64,000 nucleotides of DNA from positions 45,203,694 through 45,267,693 of the forward strand of contig CM055821.1 in the NCBI GenBank assembly GCA_029582265.1. Reading direction: 5' to 3'. The number at the start of each line of letters is the position of its first letter. Within the stretch, counting starts at the first letter, position 1. The notes under the pieces were generated by a model. The model saw only the letters and a list, made by a program, of their open reading frames with translations, had not been told where the DNA came from and did no database searches. This document shows, piece by piece, positions 1 through 30,397 of the stretch. The DNA comes from Zoroaster sp. YZ-2022 (lineage: Eukaryota > Echinodermata > Asteroidea > Forcipulatida > Zoroasteridae). The position numbers were made by a program, and so were the translations under genes.

Positions 1-17745
<17,745 letters not shown>

Positions 17746-18344
17746 GATTTCTACAGTAGTACAGTGTAGTAGTACAGTTATTATATAGGTGAATTCATGG
17801 TACTTTTAGTTGGTTACCGACAGCTAGCCTGTAGCGAGAGTGTATATTGGTTGGTTTTGTTGTTTTTGTTTTTTCCGTTCAGGATATATTCTCCTGTAGT
17901 TCCAAAAACCACTTCTTTTGAAAATCTGTTCTTTCACTTTAGATTCTTAGGTTTGACCTCTTCCTTTTTTAAACAAACAGTTCACTGAAACTTCTGGCAT
18001 TGTATATTAGGCCAGTTGGTGTGATGCAGTTGTTGCAATGCTGTGGTCTTCTGAATATTACAACGAATATTTACCATGGTGTATTTTACTCATTGTATAA
18101 GGTTAATTTTTTTTCTTCCCCCTGCTGTTGGCATTCATGAGAAAGTGTCGGGTGCTCGTTGCTTCTGACGTCCAAACGAGGACGTGAACAGGTGCTGAAC
18201 AAACCCCTCCATAAGAATGTGTTTTCGCTCAGGTAGTGACACCATTTTAAAGTCACATAAAGAGAAAGAGTAAGCGCAGGTTTATCTAAATCATGCGAGA
18301 GTTACTTTGCATTATTCTGGGTTCACTTACAAAAACAAAATCAC

Positions 18345-18350
18345 AATAAA
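18345..18350 (+). promoter_or_regulatory. candidate ACTN polyadenylation signal
   Basis: This is the first AATAAA after the ACTN stop codon. Further AATAAA hexamers occur at 18434 and 19597, so the 3' end could lie at any of them and the UTR may be 0.6-1.9 kb long. Confidence 0.3.
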
Positions 18351-21300
18351 TCAAATGCAATGATTCACAGCTTTTTTACCAAATGTTTGTTTTCGAGATT
18401 GTGATCTGTTCTTAGATGTGTATACTAAAAAAAAATAAAATTCATATTATTTTACATGATTAGCCAAGTGTTTTTCACTGTTATTACGTCCCGCCAGCAA
18501 AATGGAAAAGGCATACTGTATCCGCCTTGTTTCTAAATTAGCTTCCTGATAATCATGAATGTTGGCAAGTTGAAGCCTCGGAATTCAAAAAAGAAATGAC
18601 CTTTGACCTTTTTAAAGGATGTGTTCACCTTTGGTGATTACCAGATTACAAAATTACTGAATCTCAAAAATTATTTGATGTGAAGTTGATGTTGGCACAA
18701 AATGTCCAGCCATGCTTAATTAATTTTAACGTATATGATAGTGACCTGAAAGTTTTCTCTTGATTTACAGACATTTTACCAATGATATACAATCCCTCTA
18801 ATGGGTGACAAGTGTTCAGGGGATTGTCCACAAAGCTTATTCTCAAAATGCCAATCCCGAAACTCTCTGAAGACGTCAGGATTAGTTCATAAAAAAGGAG
18901 GTTTAAAACAGGTGTTGATTTCCACAAACGGCAAAGAAATAATAAATTGATTTTTTTTTATCAAACTTGCTACAATGTAGCACTAATGCAGTTTCACTGA
19001 TGGAAAAAAAACACCTGTTATTGAATCAAAATTGCTTTTTTTTATAACGGTTCAACATGTGTAGATGGGTATGCACATTTACAACCAAGTTAAGATAAGA
19101 TGTGGATTATGTTATGTTCTTGGTGGGTCATTTCCCAACCTCAAGGTTTGTTGCTATATATGTACTGCTTTGCTGTGAATAATGACGCCACAAATATCCA
19201 ATTGTCAGCATTATGTTGATGTGCTATCGACAAACAGGTCACTGATTGCCAACTACTCATAACTGGAATCAAACTAGTTGATAAACACATACTCAGTTTA
19301 ATATATAAATTGTTAAAACCCGGTTAGTTGTTTTTTTATAACCTAGTAGATAGATACAATCAAACCATATGGCATTGTTTAGCTTGTAGTTATGTCAGGG
19401 ATTAAAACGGTTTGGCATTGGTTATAAGTTTGTTATATATATATGTTTGCAAAAAAAAGCAAGATTAACTAAAAAAAAAAAAAAAAATGCTTTTAAATGA
19501 CTCATTTTTATTTACTGTGTATGAATAATGGTGATTGTTATCCTTTTTGTTTGTAGATTAAAGATGTGATAATTGAATCTAAAAAATAATATACCAAATA
19601 AAATTGAAATTTAATTATAAAAAAAAATTGGATTGAAGAAGTGCCTTACTCATCATTTGTATGGTAGTGGTGAGCTCCTCCCCATTTCTGGTGGTAAATA
19701 CTGTCAGACAAGTCTTAGATGCAGCATAGAATATATAAATGTAGAATCACATGATTGAATATTGATAATAAACATAGCATATTAAATAAGTTTGTCTGAA
19801 GAGACATTGGTATTGCAATTAACTGTTTTCACTTTTAGTTTGTTTTATTGTTTCAAAAATAAGTATTACCCAAAGGCTGTATGTAGTTCAGATTTTGTTT
19901 CATAATGCTTGTAGATCTTAAGATAAGATTCAACGAGAAGATTCAACTGTGATTCCATGTTTTCCCCCCAAGAAATCATAAATCACTCAAACATAATCAA
20001 ATCTCAAGTTTTCAATCTGTCAATTTTAACAGAACAAAAAATTTTTATTTTTTATTTATTTTTTTATTTTTACATTTGGTGCTCTACAGATAACAGGACC
20101 TGACCAAAATATACCGCTGAACAATGCATTACTAAAATGTGTAAGTTGCAACCCCTATCTTACAGTAAAGACTTGAAACATCCATCACATTTTGAATTGG
20201 CACTTAGGCCAATTTGTATAACTAACCACACTGAAGCTCTAGATAATTGTTAATCTAGCAACAAAAATTATGAATTTGTCCATCTATCTATGAATTTCCC
20301 CTCTAACTGTGTAAGTATGTTAGGTTGTTTGTTAATTGCATTTTGCCTGATACTGGCTTCCAAGTGGTTGGTTCAATCCTTAACATTTATATTCATTTCA
20401 TTGTGTTTTTCATAAAATATCACATTGCCTTTCCAATGTGAATGAAAGCTAATTTTAACAAATAATAATAACTGGTTCATTTGTAACCTAACTTCAAGAT
20501 AATTCAAAACAAATATATATTTCTGTTCATAATCAATTATTTTTATCCGTAAAAAATTGTTTGACAGTAAATTAGTATTATGAGTAAGTGGCTTTTAATT
20601 TTGCCAATACATAAAGCAATCATGCACAGTTTTATCAGACTAATTCTTCCAGCACTTATCAGTCCATATATATTAAGCATGCTGTTGTTGTTTTGATTGT
20701 AAACTCTGATATCCCAAGCATGTTCATCATCGTCGTCATCATTGTCACCATCATATCGCATAGATGTTAAATACTGGAAGAAAGTTAGCGGTCTTATTAA
20801 TTTCAATAATGAAAGTACACCAACCTTAACATGTTCAGCAAAGCATTGGAAGATAAACATGTAATTTTTAAGAAGTAATTAGTGTCCTTATTTTATTCTC
20901 TCATGCCTGTCTGGAATGCTTAACATTGTTAAATTTGGATTATGAAATAAAATCAATGCGGTTGTAAAGGAGAAACTCTTAAATTTTTTGTTATTGATTT
21001 TTTTCTTCTTTTTTTTGTTACAAAACTGTTGTTTCTTCAAAATAAACGAAGAGAATTAACATTCTTTGTTAGAAGTTAGGGAAAGGTACCCTTCTTAAAA
21101 CGATCAACTTTTATGATAATTATGGTTCCTGAATTCCAAGATAAAGGTTAAACTGAGAGACACTCCATGTCGCCATAAAATATACATTGGATCAACACTG
21201 TTCATGGAAAAACAACACAAGTTGTATTAAAGGTGACATACCCTGTTTGAAATCATCTCGTGTAGTTTTAAAAAGGTAACCATATGTTTTCAGCAGCACC

Positions 21301-21704
21301 CAATCTACCTTTAACTTTGTAAATTGAAAATATATTAGTAGCATAGTATAGTCATTGTTTGGGTTATTAATATAGTGTATGCTTGATAATTCCTCTGCTG
21401 AATATAGATAAACTCAAATGTATTTTTTGAAGTGATTTAAGTGCAGGATCGTGGCCACAGAACACTTGCTCACCGTTTGTACCTTGCATTAAAATAAAGT
21501 ACTGTGGAAACTAAATGAATTTAACACCTTATATTATGCTAGGTATCGGAGAAGGCAATTTAGGGCAACTTGTAATAAACCACAATTAATTTTGGTTATG
21601 AATTCACTATGGTTTTTATATTTTGTGTTTGTCGTTTCAAGGTTTTCCAAGTTAGAATGGTAGTCTGCTGTTCTAAGTAATATTTGTAACCTTGCATGGT
21701 GAAA

Positions 21705-21915
21705 AGGATAAGTAAAGACTGTTTGCAGTGACACCATGTGAAATTCTCACTTGAGTGGTAACTGGTGGTTACAACTCAATGTTTCAATCAACATGCTCTG
21801 ATCATCCTTTCTCCTGAAGACAATCGGAGCATACTCATCGAAACGTCGTGTTGTAACCACCAGTTCTTTTCAGAGCTGATTACTACTCAAGTGAGAATTC
21901 CACATGGTTGTCACC
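21705..21915. mobile_element. MITE (GGTGACACCATGTG family)
   Basis: The left end GTGACACCATGTGAAATTCTC and the right end GAGAATTCCACATGGTTGTCAC are inverted. The core has GATCATCC and TCGAAACGTCG. It is an older relative of the perfect hairpin at 25275. Confidence 0.6.
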
Positions 21916-22925
21916 TTATAAAGTTTTTACCTAATCTGCTGTTCTAATCTACATGGGCCTATCATTCTCACTAGCAAGAGATTTTTTTAAATTCTATATG
22001 GGTAGCAGCACTAACGATGTGACATGATTTGTTTACAAGACCCCACAAGGTCAAACTATGACAGCCAAAGGCTGTACAGATTTAAATATTTTCAAGTAAG
22101 GCACCAAATCTTGAATCTTATTCATCTGTAATTTTAATATTTTATGTTATGTGGAGATCAAAAGTACAAAATGAAAAATATATATATACATGCGCACTCT
22201 GTTGCATGCCATGAAATCGCCCTGGTAGACTTTCCCAGTGTAAGCATATGACATATAAATGCATATAAATGGTGTTGTCTTTGATAAGCCAATGGTTTTT
22301 TTTTTCAGACTACCTGGTGACCAAGATGGTTTTAGTTATAGCACAATGTGTGACTGGAATTTCGACTACTTGTATTCCACGATTCACATGATGCTTTGAT
22401 GCATAACGCAGTATGTAAATTAACGTCTAGTGTAGCAAGGTTCAGGGTCTGTTTTTCAATTGAAACATTATGATGGGTTACAGTAGGTTTAATTTTTTTA
22501 ACGTTTCCATATGATAACCATATTATATGATAATCTGAATATTGGATGATTAACAATATCCATACACTATAGACCTATCACCTTTATTTTGTACTATTAG
22601 TATAGCAGCAGATAAACAAATAACATGTCAAAGATCCGTTAAGTACACGGTAGCTATTGTATCATTTGGAATTAAATAATAATTTGTCTTGGATATATCC
22701 CAGATCATGAGTGATGAGCTTCAATGTGTAAATACCAGGTTGTCATCAACACATTTTCTTTCAAAGAAATGTATTTACTATGCAAATTGAATCTCATTAA
22801 ACCCGCCTGCAATCTTCCCAAAAAGATGTTCACAACGAGTCAGTTGTTTTATTTCTGCGCTTAATTAAGATTTTTATTCGGCGTAAATCCATGTTATTTT
22901 GTGTACATTGCTCTTATTAGTACAA

Positions 22926-23288
22926 AGGAGTGCCATGGTCGAGCGGTTTAGTGCATCGGATTTCTGTTATGATGGCAGAGTCGTCAGAATGTGGGTTCGA
23001 ATCCCAACCGCGACCATGGTGCTTGTGTCCTTGAGCAAGACACTTTACCATAATTGCTTCTCTCCACCCAGGGGTAAATGGGTACCTGTGAGGGCAGAGT
23101 CGGTTGTTGTGTTTGGTTAGCCCTATATGCGCTGTAATGGCAGCAATTGAGCTGTATACTACCCCAGGGAGCTGAGATGGTTTCAGGAATGATTTATGAG
23201 CCTGGTGAGCAGGGGTAATAATGTAATGCGCCTTGAGCACCAGTTTGGTGGATACGTGCGCAATGTAAGTCCATATTATTATTATTAA
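22926..23288 (+). mobile_element. tRNA-derived SINE, full length
   Basis: Complete copy: GAGTGCCATGGTCGAGCGG (A box), GTGGGTTCGAATCCCAACCG (B box), a conserved body ending TTGAGCACCAGTTTGGTGG, and ATTATTATTATT. It is the best-preserved member here. Confidence 0.88.
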
Positions 23289-23493
23289 AGGAAGTCAGAA
23301 ATAATGATAGCACCGCATACAGAAATATTTCAAGGGATTTTCAGTTTGTTTTTTCTTATACTAGACGCTGTTTAGACTGGCTTCCCTCATGCCCCTCCCA
23401 ACCCCCGTCTCCATTAAGAATAAATCCAGAATTTCAGAGGGAAGCCCACCTCCATCAAAGAAAGTTCTCAGATGTATCTTTGCTCCTGGGGCC

Positions 23494-23660
23494 AATTTCA
23501 TAGAGCTGCTAAGCAGATAATTTTTTTAGCAAATATTTTTGCTAAGCATTATAAAACAGACTACCAGCCAAAGTAGACAAATTTTATGTGCAAGTTATAC
23601 TGGTAACCAATCTGCTAATCAAACATTTCTGGTAAACAATTTTATCTGCTTAGGGCCCAG
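23494..23660. mobile_element. short MITE (GGGCCCAATTTCATAG family)
   Basis: GGGGCCAATTTCATAGAGCTG at the left and ATCTGCTTAGGGCCCAG at the right. A 14-bp tandem (GGTCTCAACTCTAT, about three copies) follows at 23660-23706. Confidence 0.5.
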
Positions 23661-23996
23661 GTCTCAACTCTATGGTCTCAACTCTATGGTCTCAACTCTA
23701 TGGTCTCACTACATACATCGATACTGTGCGAATGTATTTTTAATGAAAAAGGTATAATTGGTGCATATATAATAATGGTTACGTTTGTAACTACGACTGT
23801 ACTGGCCGACATTTTGGTGTTGGCGTTTCTTAAGTTCATTAAAGATAAGTTTCCCGCAAGATAGATTTCCCTCAATCACTCTTTCCTATCTATATCCCTG
23901 CCGATACCATCCATGGTGGGACTTGTGGGACTTGAGTGATTGTCGTTTCATTTACATATTAATTGGATTAGGCATTCAGAAATATCGGTAAATATG

Positions 23997-24480
23997 CCAA
24001 CAAAGATCTTATTTCCCAACTACTGAGGCGGAATTCGTCGTACTGTAGACTAATCCGTCGACCACTGGGTGCCGCCATACCCACATACGCAGTCCAGTGC
24101 TAGCTTCTTCAACCAATCTGTGCACTCTATTTCTGTGCGCGTATTTATGAATGCGTGTGGTACCACCGCAGCCAATAATGGCGGGAAATAGTGGTCGCCG
24201 GATTAGTCTCTTCGCACCGTGCATGAGCTGTTGAGGGCACGCGTTGTTAGACCACTGTGGGCGAAAGGGCAGTGATAGCGCGTCGCGTTTGGCTTATTTT
24301 GCAACCAAAAGCTCTTAATTATTTTCCAACTACTGAGGCAGAATTCGTCGTACGTAATGTATGATATACGATCTCACTAGTTGGGAAATAAGCCAATAAA
24401 GATCTTATTTATTACTACTGAGGCTGAAATCGTAAATGATATACAATTTCGGCCTCACTGGTTAGCAAATAAGCTAACAA
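23997..24480. mobile_element. inverted-repeat transposon remnants
   Basis: The motif TTTCCCAACTACTGAGGC(G/A)GAATTCGTC appears around 24011 and 24326, and diverged at 24404. It faces ACTAGTTGGGAAATAAGCC-type ends near 24376 and 24460. This fits overlapping copies of a MITE whose borders I cannot place. Confidence 0.4.
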
Positions 24481-24499
24481 AACAAGATTATCTCTATAT

Positions 24500-24550
24500 C
24501 TGTCAATAAATTTTTGAGATATCGAAGATATCTCAAAAATTTATTGACAG
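24500..24550. repeat. perfect 24-bp-arm hairpin
   Basis: Positions 24500-24523 (CTGTCAATAAATTTTTGAGA...) and 24527-24550 are exact reverse complements with a 3-base GAA loop. Confidence 0.8.
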
Positions 24551-25274
24551 ATTTAGACGAAACTTGGACATGGGTTGGGTAGATCGCTAGGGCAAATCGA
24601 TAAGACTTTGGTGAAGATCTCTCAGATCAAAGGTCATCGTGGTGACAAATAAGATTCTTTCCCCAGGATATCTCATTTTTATGGACGGATTCAGACGACA
24701 AGAGGCTTCGGGTGTGTTTGTTTCGTACATATCTGGATCTCGATCACCAGACAGTCCATACGCGTGCTAATCCGGATCCTGTATTTGATCTTGCTCGCCC
24801 TGTGGATATTAGTGAGATCTAAGATGGCGCAAACGAAAATAACAAGATGAAAATCATTACAGAATTCATAAAATCAACATGAATAACCTAAACAGTTTCT
24901 TGAAACTATTTATTTGAAGGCCAAATGATCATTGCCATCAAATGATATCTGAAACAATTTGGTACTACAAAAATCTAAATATAGCGGCTGAGCCACGACT
25001 GATCCCAAAAAGTTTCCGTTTGTTTTCGCACTGCCCAATATCACACGCCATTAATTGCATGGTGGATGAGTTGGGTAGATCATTAGGACAAATCGATAAG
25101 AGTTTGGTGAAGATCTGAAAGGTCAACGTGGTGACGATAAGATTTGCCCCCGGATAACTCACAAAGGAACTTATAGGCCTAGACGGATTCATCAGACGAA
25201 ACTTGTATGGGTTAGGTATGTCACTAGGCCTACAGGAAACCAGAACTTGTAGCTTTGCATGGTGAGGAGGATAA

Positions 25275-25404
25275 GTAATTGCGGTGACACCATGTGAAAT
25301 GCTCAATTGAGTAGTAATTAGTTCTGAAAAGAACTAGAGGTACAGTTCTTTTCAGAACTAATTACTACTCAATTGAGCATTTCACATGGTGTCACCGCAA
25401 TTAC
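25275..25404. mobile_element. perfect hairpin MITE, 61-bp arms
   Basis: Positions 25275-25335 and 25344-25404 are exact reverse complements over 61 bp, separated by 8 bases. The arm contains GCGGTGACACCATGTGAAAT and belongs to the same family as the copies near 11262, 21705, 36549 and 54257. The family member here has kept two identical arms and no interior. Confidence 0.85.
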
Positions 25405-25763
25405 TCTTACTTACAGGAAACCAGTTAAGGAAACTATACTACCCCTCTATTGGTATACAAGAACATGCACTTTTTGTACCATGTTTTAAACTCTTTGATG
25501 GATGAAATTCAACGTAAAGTTTCACCCACTATAATGGCGAACGGTCACAGTTTGTGATGGTGCAGATTTTTCATTATACTTGACATAGCATTGCGCGTTT
25601 TGTTTTCACTGGTCAATGACATCGACAATGCACACAAAGGCATGCTGGCCAAGTTGGCATCATCAGAGATTTTCTGACTAGTGACATTGCGGTCAACTTT
25701 AATAAAGGGGTCACCCAGTAAAGATCGAACACATGGGGATTAATTTAAGTACATGTATAATAT

Positions 25764-26532
25764 TGTGGCGCAAATTACTCAACAATAGAGGGCGCGCGAG
25801 CAGCAGCGGGCTCCTATATAAAGGGCCGTGGACGCAGCATGCGGCAGTTCAGTTCAGTTCAGTAGTTCAGTTTAGTTCAGTTCAGTTCCCTAGTTCTAGT
25901 CTAGTCCTCTAGTCTGGTAGCGTGTGATCGTCTCACAGGGCTGACGGCGTGCTGGACGGATGGTGGAGTTTGGCTGGGGTCAGGTCGCGGAGGCTACCGG
26001 AGGCGTGACGACGCACGGCACTCGGCCGACGTAGCAGGACGGAGCCAGGGAGCGTGCGCTCCATAAGGCCGCCTCGAGGAAGGAGACTCTCGGAGATCTC
26101 AGGACTCTGGAGGCGGGAATCTTGGAGGCGGAATACGCGCAACGCGAGAGGCGTACGGCTCCACGGGTACCCTGAGACAGCCCGCGGCCGGGCACTACCG
26201 CGCCGCCCAGCACTGCTTTTACAGCGCATGTAGGCTATCCTGTAGGCTATCCTGTAGGCTATTTCGTAACTACTAGTAATAAGAGGCTAATCAACACTGG
26301 GTCCAATACATGTATTTAATTCACCAAAATAAATCAAAGAGCAACGGAGGTTATTGTTTCCTGTGTAATTTAATAATTGTCTGTCCAAGTCAGCCCTGGA
26401 GGGAGGCGTGGGTGATGTCACTACGCGTATAGGGCGGTATATCTCCATCCAAACGAACCTGCATTCCCGGCTGCTGGGAACTGATCCGCAGAGGGGTGTA
26501 GTGAATTACGGATCGGGAATAGTCTCGCCACA
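25764..26532 (+). repeat. gypsy 5' LTR (769 bp)
   Basis: Starts TGTGGCGCAAATTACTC and ends AGTCTCGCCACA. It contains a TATATAAA box at 25815-25822, an AGTTC-rich stretch just downstream (probable transcription start area) and AATAAA at 26328-26333. It is 97 bp shorter than the 3' LTR because of several indels. Confidence 0.95.
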
Positions 26533-26534
26533 AA

Positions 26535-26552
26535 TGGTGTCAGAAGTGGGAT
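26535..26552 (+). other. primer binding site candidate
   Basis: TGGTGTCAGAAGTGGGAT begins two bases after the LTR and starts with TGG, as expected for pairing with a tRNA CCA end. I could not assign the tRNA. Confidence 0.6.
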
Positions 26553-26657
26553 TATACGCCTAGCTGCCATTTGCCCACGTTCTCACTTCTGGGAGGCTTG
26601 GAGAGGCGAAGGGCGCCTCAAACAAATAAATATATTTAAGTCAATAAATAAATAACG

Positions 26658-27989
26658 ATGACAGACCAGATTGTTGAGGAGCTTCAGGAGGAGGTTGACT
26701 GTCTCCGTATAGACCTCCAGGCAAGGGAGGATGAACTCCAACATAAAGTGGAGGAAAGTGCAAGCCAGGAGGCTAGGATAAGCCAATTGATGAGTAGAAT
26801 ATCCCGGTTAGAGGAAGCTTGGGGACACACAAGTCATGAGGCTTCGCCAGATTTTGGCTTGGATACCGGACTTGCTACCATCGGCAATGTGCATGGCACA
26901 GGGCAGGCGGCTACCGGAGGTGATGGGATGCCTCCCAGGAATATCATGAAGAGGAACAAGTCGTGGATGCCTCAGGCACACTCTACTTCCATTAGAGGAG
27001 ACACAACACCCCCTGTGGAGGCAGTCGAGGAATCGCGCCGTGGAATAGGAGGCGCCGAAACCACCGAAACACTATGGCCTCTCAAATGAGAGCAACGAGT
27101 TGTAGAGAATGAACAGTTGCAAGAAAGGCTGAGTAAGGGATCGGGACGCCCCAGGATGGTCCCGGACCGATTTGGTGGTAAGCAGCCTTGGATAGACTAT
27201 AAAGAACATTTCGAATCATGTAGGCTAGTCAATGGATGGGATGACGAAGAGGCAGCCGTATTTTTAGCGGCGAGTCTCCAAGGTCCAGCAATGAAGGTAC
27301 TTCTTCACCACGGAGATGGAGAAAAGAAGAGACATTCGTACAGAGAACTTCTCAGGCTTTTGGATGGATGTTTTGGACCTGGTGAATGAGCGGAAAATTT
27401 CCTCCTGGAGTTAAGGAACAGACGGCAAAGGCCAAAGGAAACAATTCAGGAGCTCGGCCAGGCAGTGCGTGAATTGGCGGCATATTCGTACCCGGAATTC
27501 ACGGAAGCCGCAAGGGACCGCCTTGCAAGAGGGCATTTTTCTGATGCGATAGCCAGCCAGTCTATTCGAGAGGGTGTGTTTCGGGCAAACCCTTCGACCC
27601 TTGATGAAGCAATACGGGCGGCGTTGGCCACCGAAAATTTCGAGAAGATTGAGGCTCAAAGGTGTGGGGCCAGATTCAGCAATGGGAAATGTAGGATGCT
27701 GGACAACCCAACGGAAGATGCTGTACAGCACAACGCCGGACAACAGACGGACCCAATAATACAAGAGGCAGGTCAGAAAACAAGGAGGCGTGACACCAGG
27801 GTGTACCGTTTCTGCCAGGGGCGACCTGCGACCAAAGAGGACACATGCTACAATTGTCGAAGAAAGGGACACTTTTCATAGGAGTGTCCAGGAAAGAAGA
27901 ATAAACAAAAGAGTCAGGGAAACGCCAGTCAGCCTGTCCTGCGACCCGAGGAGGGGCTGGAATCACAGCAGGGTCAACCGTCAACTTAA
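26658..27989 (+). pseudogene. gypsy gag with three in-frame stops
   Basis: A single frame runs from ATG 26658 to TAA 27987-27989 but is broken by TGA at 27087, TGA at 27387 and TAG at 27879. The N-terminus is a predicted coiled coil (EELQEEVDCLRIDLQ). The middle carries a retrotransposon Gag capsid-like region (IDYKEHFESC, LPGPAMKVL-type motifs). The C-terminus has a CX2CX4H zinc knuckle (CYNCRRKGHF) with a stop just before its final Cys. Gag packages the RNA and forms the particle. Both TGA codons could derive from CGA by C-to-T change, which is an inference from context. Confidence 0.85.
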
Positions 27990-28063
27990 AACAGACTGAG
28001 ACTAATATTTTACCAGAACGGAAGGTACTGGTACCGACGATTTCTCCCAAGGAAGGACTTTAT

Positions 28064-28813
28064 GTGTTCGGGAAAATTTGTTCCCTTGATATTCCGCTCC
28101 TTGTAGACACAGGAACTACCGATACAATTATTTCAAGCGAAGTTTATTACAGAATTCCCTCAGAGAGACGGCCGAAGTTGGAGACCGATGGCATAAAGGT
28201 ATGTCAGGCTGATGGGACACCGATAGAGACTCTGGGTGTAGTGCAAATTGAAGTTCAGATTGGAAGAACCATCGCTCCGGTACGTGCAGTGTTTGCCAAG
28301 GTTAGCGTACAAGGAATTCTTGGGATGGACTTTCTCGTACCAACAGGAGGAATATTAGACTTTAAGAACTTGGAGCTTGTGTTGCATGGAGAACACATCA
28401 AGTGTAAGAACCGGTGGGGGACATCGCTGTGCGCCAGGGTTGTGGTAGCCAGGACTACTGTCATACCGCCGGGGCATGAGACCATCATACCAGGGAGGAT
28501 AGATAAATCCCTCGATTCGTGTCATGTCGGAGTTATAGAGCCAGTCGAAGGAGGTGGAGTTGTGGCTAATAAGGGCCTTATACTTGCAAGGTCGTTGGTA
28601 AACATGGATGGAGGTACGCTGCCAGTGCGAGTATTGAACCCAGGACGGCAGAAGTGCGTTCTACGTTGTGGGTTGACCGCGGGCCGCCTCACAACCGTGG
28701 ATGAGAGAGACGTGGAAGAGATGCAACGGAAGGTAGTGGAAAAAGGGATGGAAGACGTACATATGTCCCCGGACACCTTCAGGATCTCTGGAAGCGTAGC
28801 GTCGAGGGGCTAG
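28064..28813 (+). pseudogene. gypsy protease region
   Basis: The open frame, shifted -1 relative to gag, contains an aspartic-protease signature (PLLVDTGTTDTIIS) and the later GILGMDFLVP segment of retropepsins. It would cleave the Gag-Pol polyprotein. The given start is a GTG, and the frame is open further upstream, consistent with translation by frameshifting from gag. It ends at TAG 28811-28813, where it should continue into reverse transcriptase. The RT frame (LWKRSVEGLDARY) picks up in another frame near 28780, so a small indel has broken the polyprotein. Confidence 0.85.
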
Positions 28814-30397
28814 ATGCACGCTATCATTATGCAGTTGCTGGACTACTGTCGGAGTTCGCAGACGTATTTTCCAAAGGAGACCACGACCTAGGAAGAACTG
28901 ACTGGGTGAAACACACAATCGACACCGGCGACGCTAGATCGGTAAAGCAGAAACCAAGGCGTCAACCTCCGTGTAACCAAAAAGAGATCGACCGACAGGT
29001 GGACGACTTGTTAAAAAGAGGCATCATAGAGCCGTCCGATGGTCCATGGGCGTCAAATGTGGTTCTTGTTCGAAAAAAGGACGGGACCCAGAGGTTCTGT
29101 GTGGACTATAGAGGGCTCAATGATAGGACAATTAAGGACGCCTACCCCATCCCCCGAATTGACAACACCCTTGACGCACTAGCCGATGCGAGATGGTTTT
29201 CAACCCTCGATCTCGCATCCGGCTATTGGCAAGTAGAACTCGATGAAGAGGCCCGTAAAAAGTCTGCCTTTGTTGTGCGCGGGGGATTGTACAGCTGGAG
29301 GGTTATGCCCTTTGGGCTGTGCAATGCCCCCGCCACATTCGAGAGGCTTATGGAAAGAATAGCGCGCGGCCTCCAGTGGGAAACTTTGCTCGTGTATTTA
29401 GATGATGTGATAGTATATGGACGGACCATCATGGAGGAAATCAACCGCCTGCGGGAAGTACTGCAGAGGTTCCGTGAGGCTGGATTGAAATTAAAACCGG
29501 GAAAATGTCACCTCTTCCGACAGTCTGTGAAATACCTAGGGCATGTGGTGTCCGCTGCTGGAGTATCTACGGATCCAGACAAGGTGGAGGCTATAAGGAC
29601 ATGGCCTGCTCCGACTGATGTTAGAGGGGTGAGGAGTTTTATTGGGCTAGCCTCATACTACAGGCGGTTTATAAGAGGCTTCGCTGATGTTGCACGCCCC
29701 CGCTTCATAATCTAACAGAGAAAGCACGTGTGTTCCACTGGAGCGACGAGTGCCAGGTGGCGTTTCAAACCTTGAAAACGCACCTGCAAGAGGCGCCGAT
29801 ACTAGCATACCCAGAACCCGAAGGCAAGTTTGTGCTGGACACCGATGCTAGTGGAGTCGGCATAGGAGCTGTTTTGTCTCAAGTGCAAAACGGGGAAGAG
29901 CGTGTCATAGCCTATATTATGCCAGCCGTGCACTCTCCAAAACCGAGAGGAATTACTGTGTGACGCGCAGAGAGTTACTTGCGATTGTCGTCTATCTCAA
30001 GCACTTTAAGCAATACCTGTACGGACAGAGGATAACGATACGAACGGACCATGCGGCGTTAAAATGGTTGGTCACTTTTAAGAACCCGGAGGGGCAAGTA
30101 GCCTGATGGCTAGAGGTGCTTGGGCAGTACAACTATGAGGTATTGCATCGCCCTGGGAAGAAACACGGGAACGCCGACGGCCTGTCGCGTAGGCCATGCA
30201 AACAGTGTGGACGAGTGGACGACGAGAACCTAGAGGCTCCCATGCCAGCGAATGCGAGAGTAGTGGCCGTCGAGCCAGCTGGCGTTAGAGAGGATTTGAG
30301 GAAACGTCAGCTGGAAGACCCCTCTATTGCTTGGGTGATACTTGGAAAAGAGGAGTCGAATCAGCGACCAGATTGGAAGGATGTTGTCCTCCCGTGA
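28790..30397 (+). pseudogene. gypsy reverse transcriptase and RNase H
   Basis: The RT block (28906-29715) is open and has KKDGTQRFCVDYRGLN, MPFGLCNAPATFERLM and the catalytic LVYLDDVIVYG, followed by the thumb motif FIGLASYYRRFI. A frameshift near 29700 moves to the RNase H frame (LDTDASGVGIGAVLSQ). A second near 29925 moves to TRRELLAIVVYLKHF and IRTDHAALKWL. A TGA at about 30104 sits where related elements have Arg in the QVARWLE motif. RNase H removes the RNA template during cDNA synthesis. A further frameshift near 30390 leads into integrase. Confidence 0.9.

Larger units (their letters stand above)
17746..22925. other. ACTN 3' UTR and AT-rich intergenic DNA
   Basis: No convincing exon was found here. 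The first part is presumably the ACTN 3' UTR. The rest is AT-rich with scattered AATAAA hexamers and short simple repeats. The one recognisable repeat is a MITE relic near 21705-21915. This is the least repeat-dense 5 kb of the window. Confidence 0.5.

Noticed and set aside
20543..20860. 105-codon minus-strand ORF downstream of ACTN
   Set aside because: It contains a low-complexity Asp run from a GTC/ATC simple repeat and has no recognisable domain.
22926..23000. tRNA-like heads of SINEs as tRNA genes
   Set aside because: They have A and B boxes but no closed acceptor stem, and are followed by the shared SINE body and tail.
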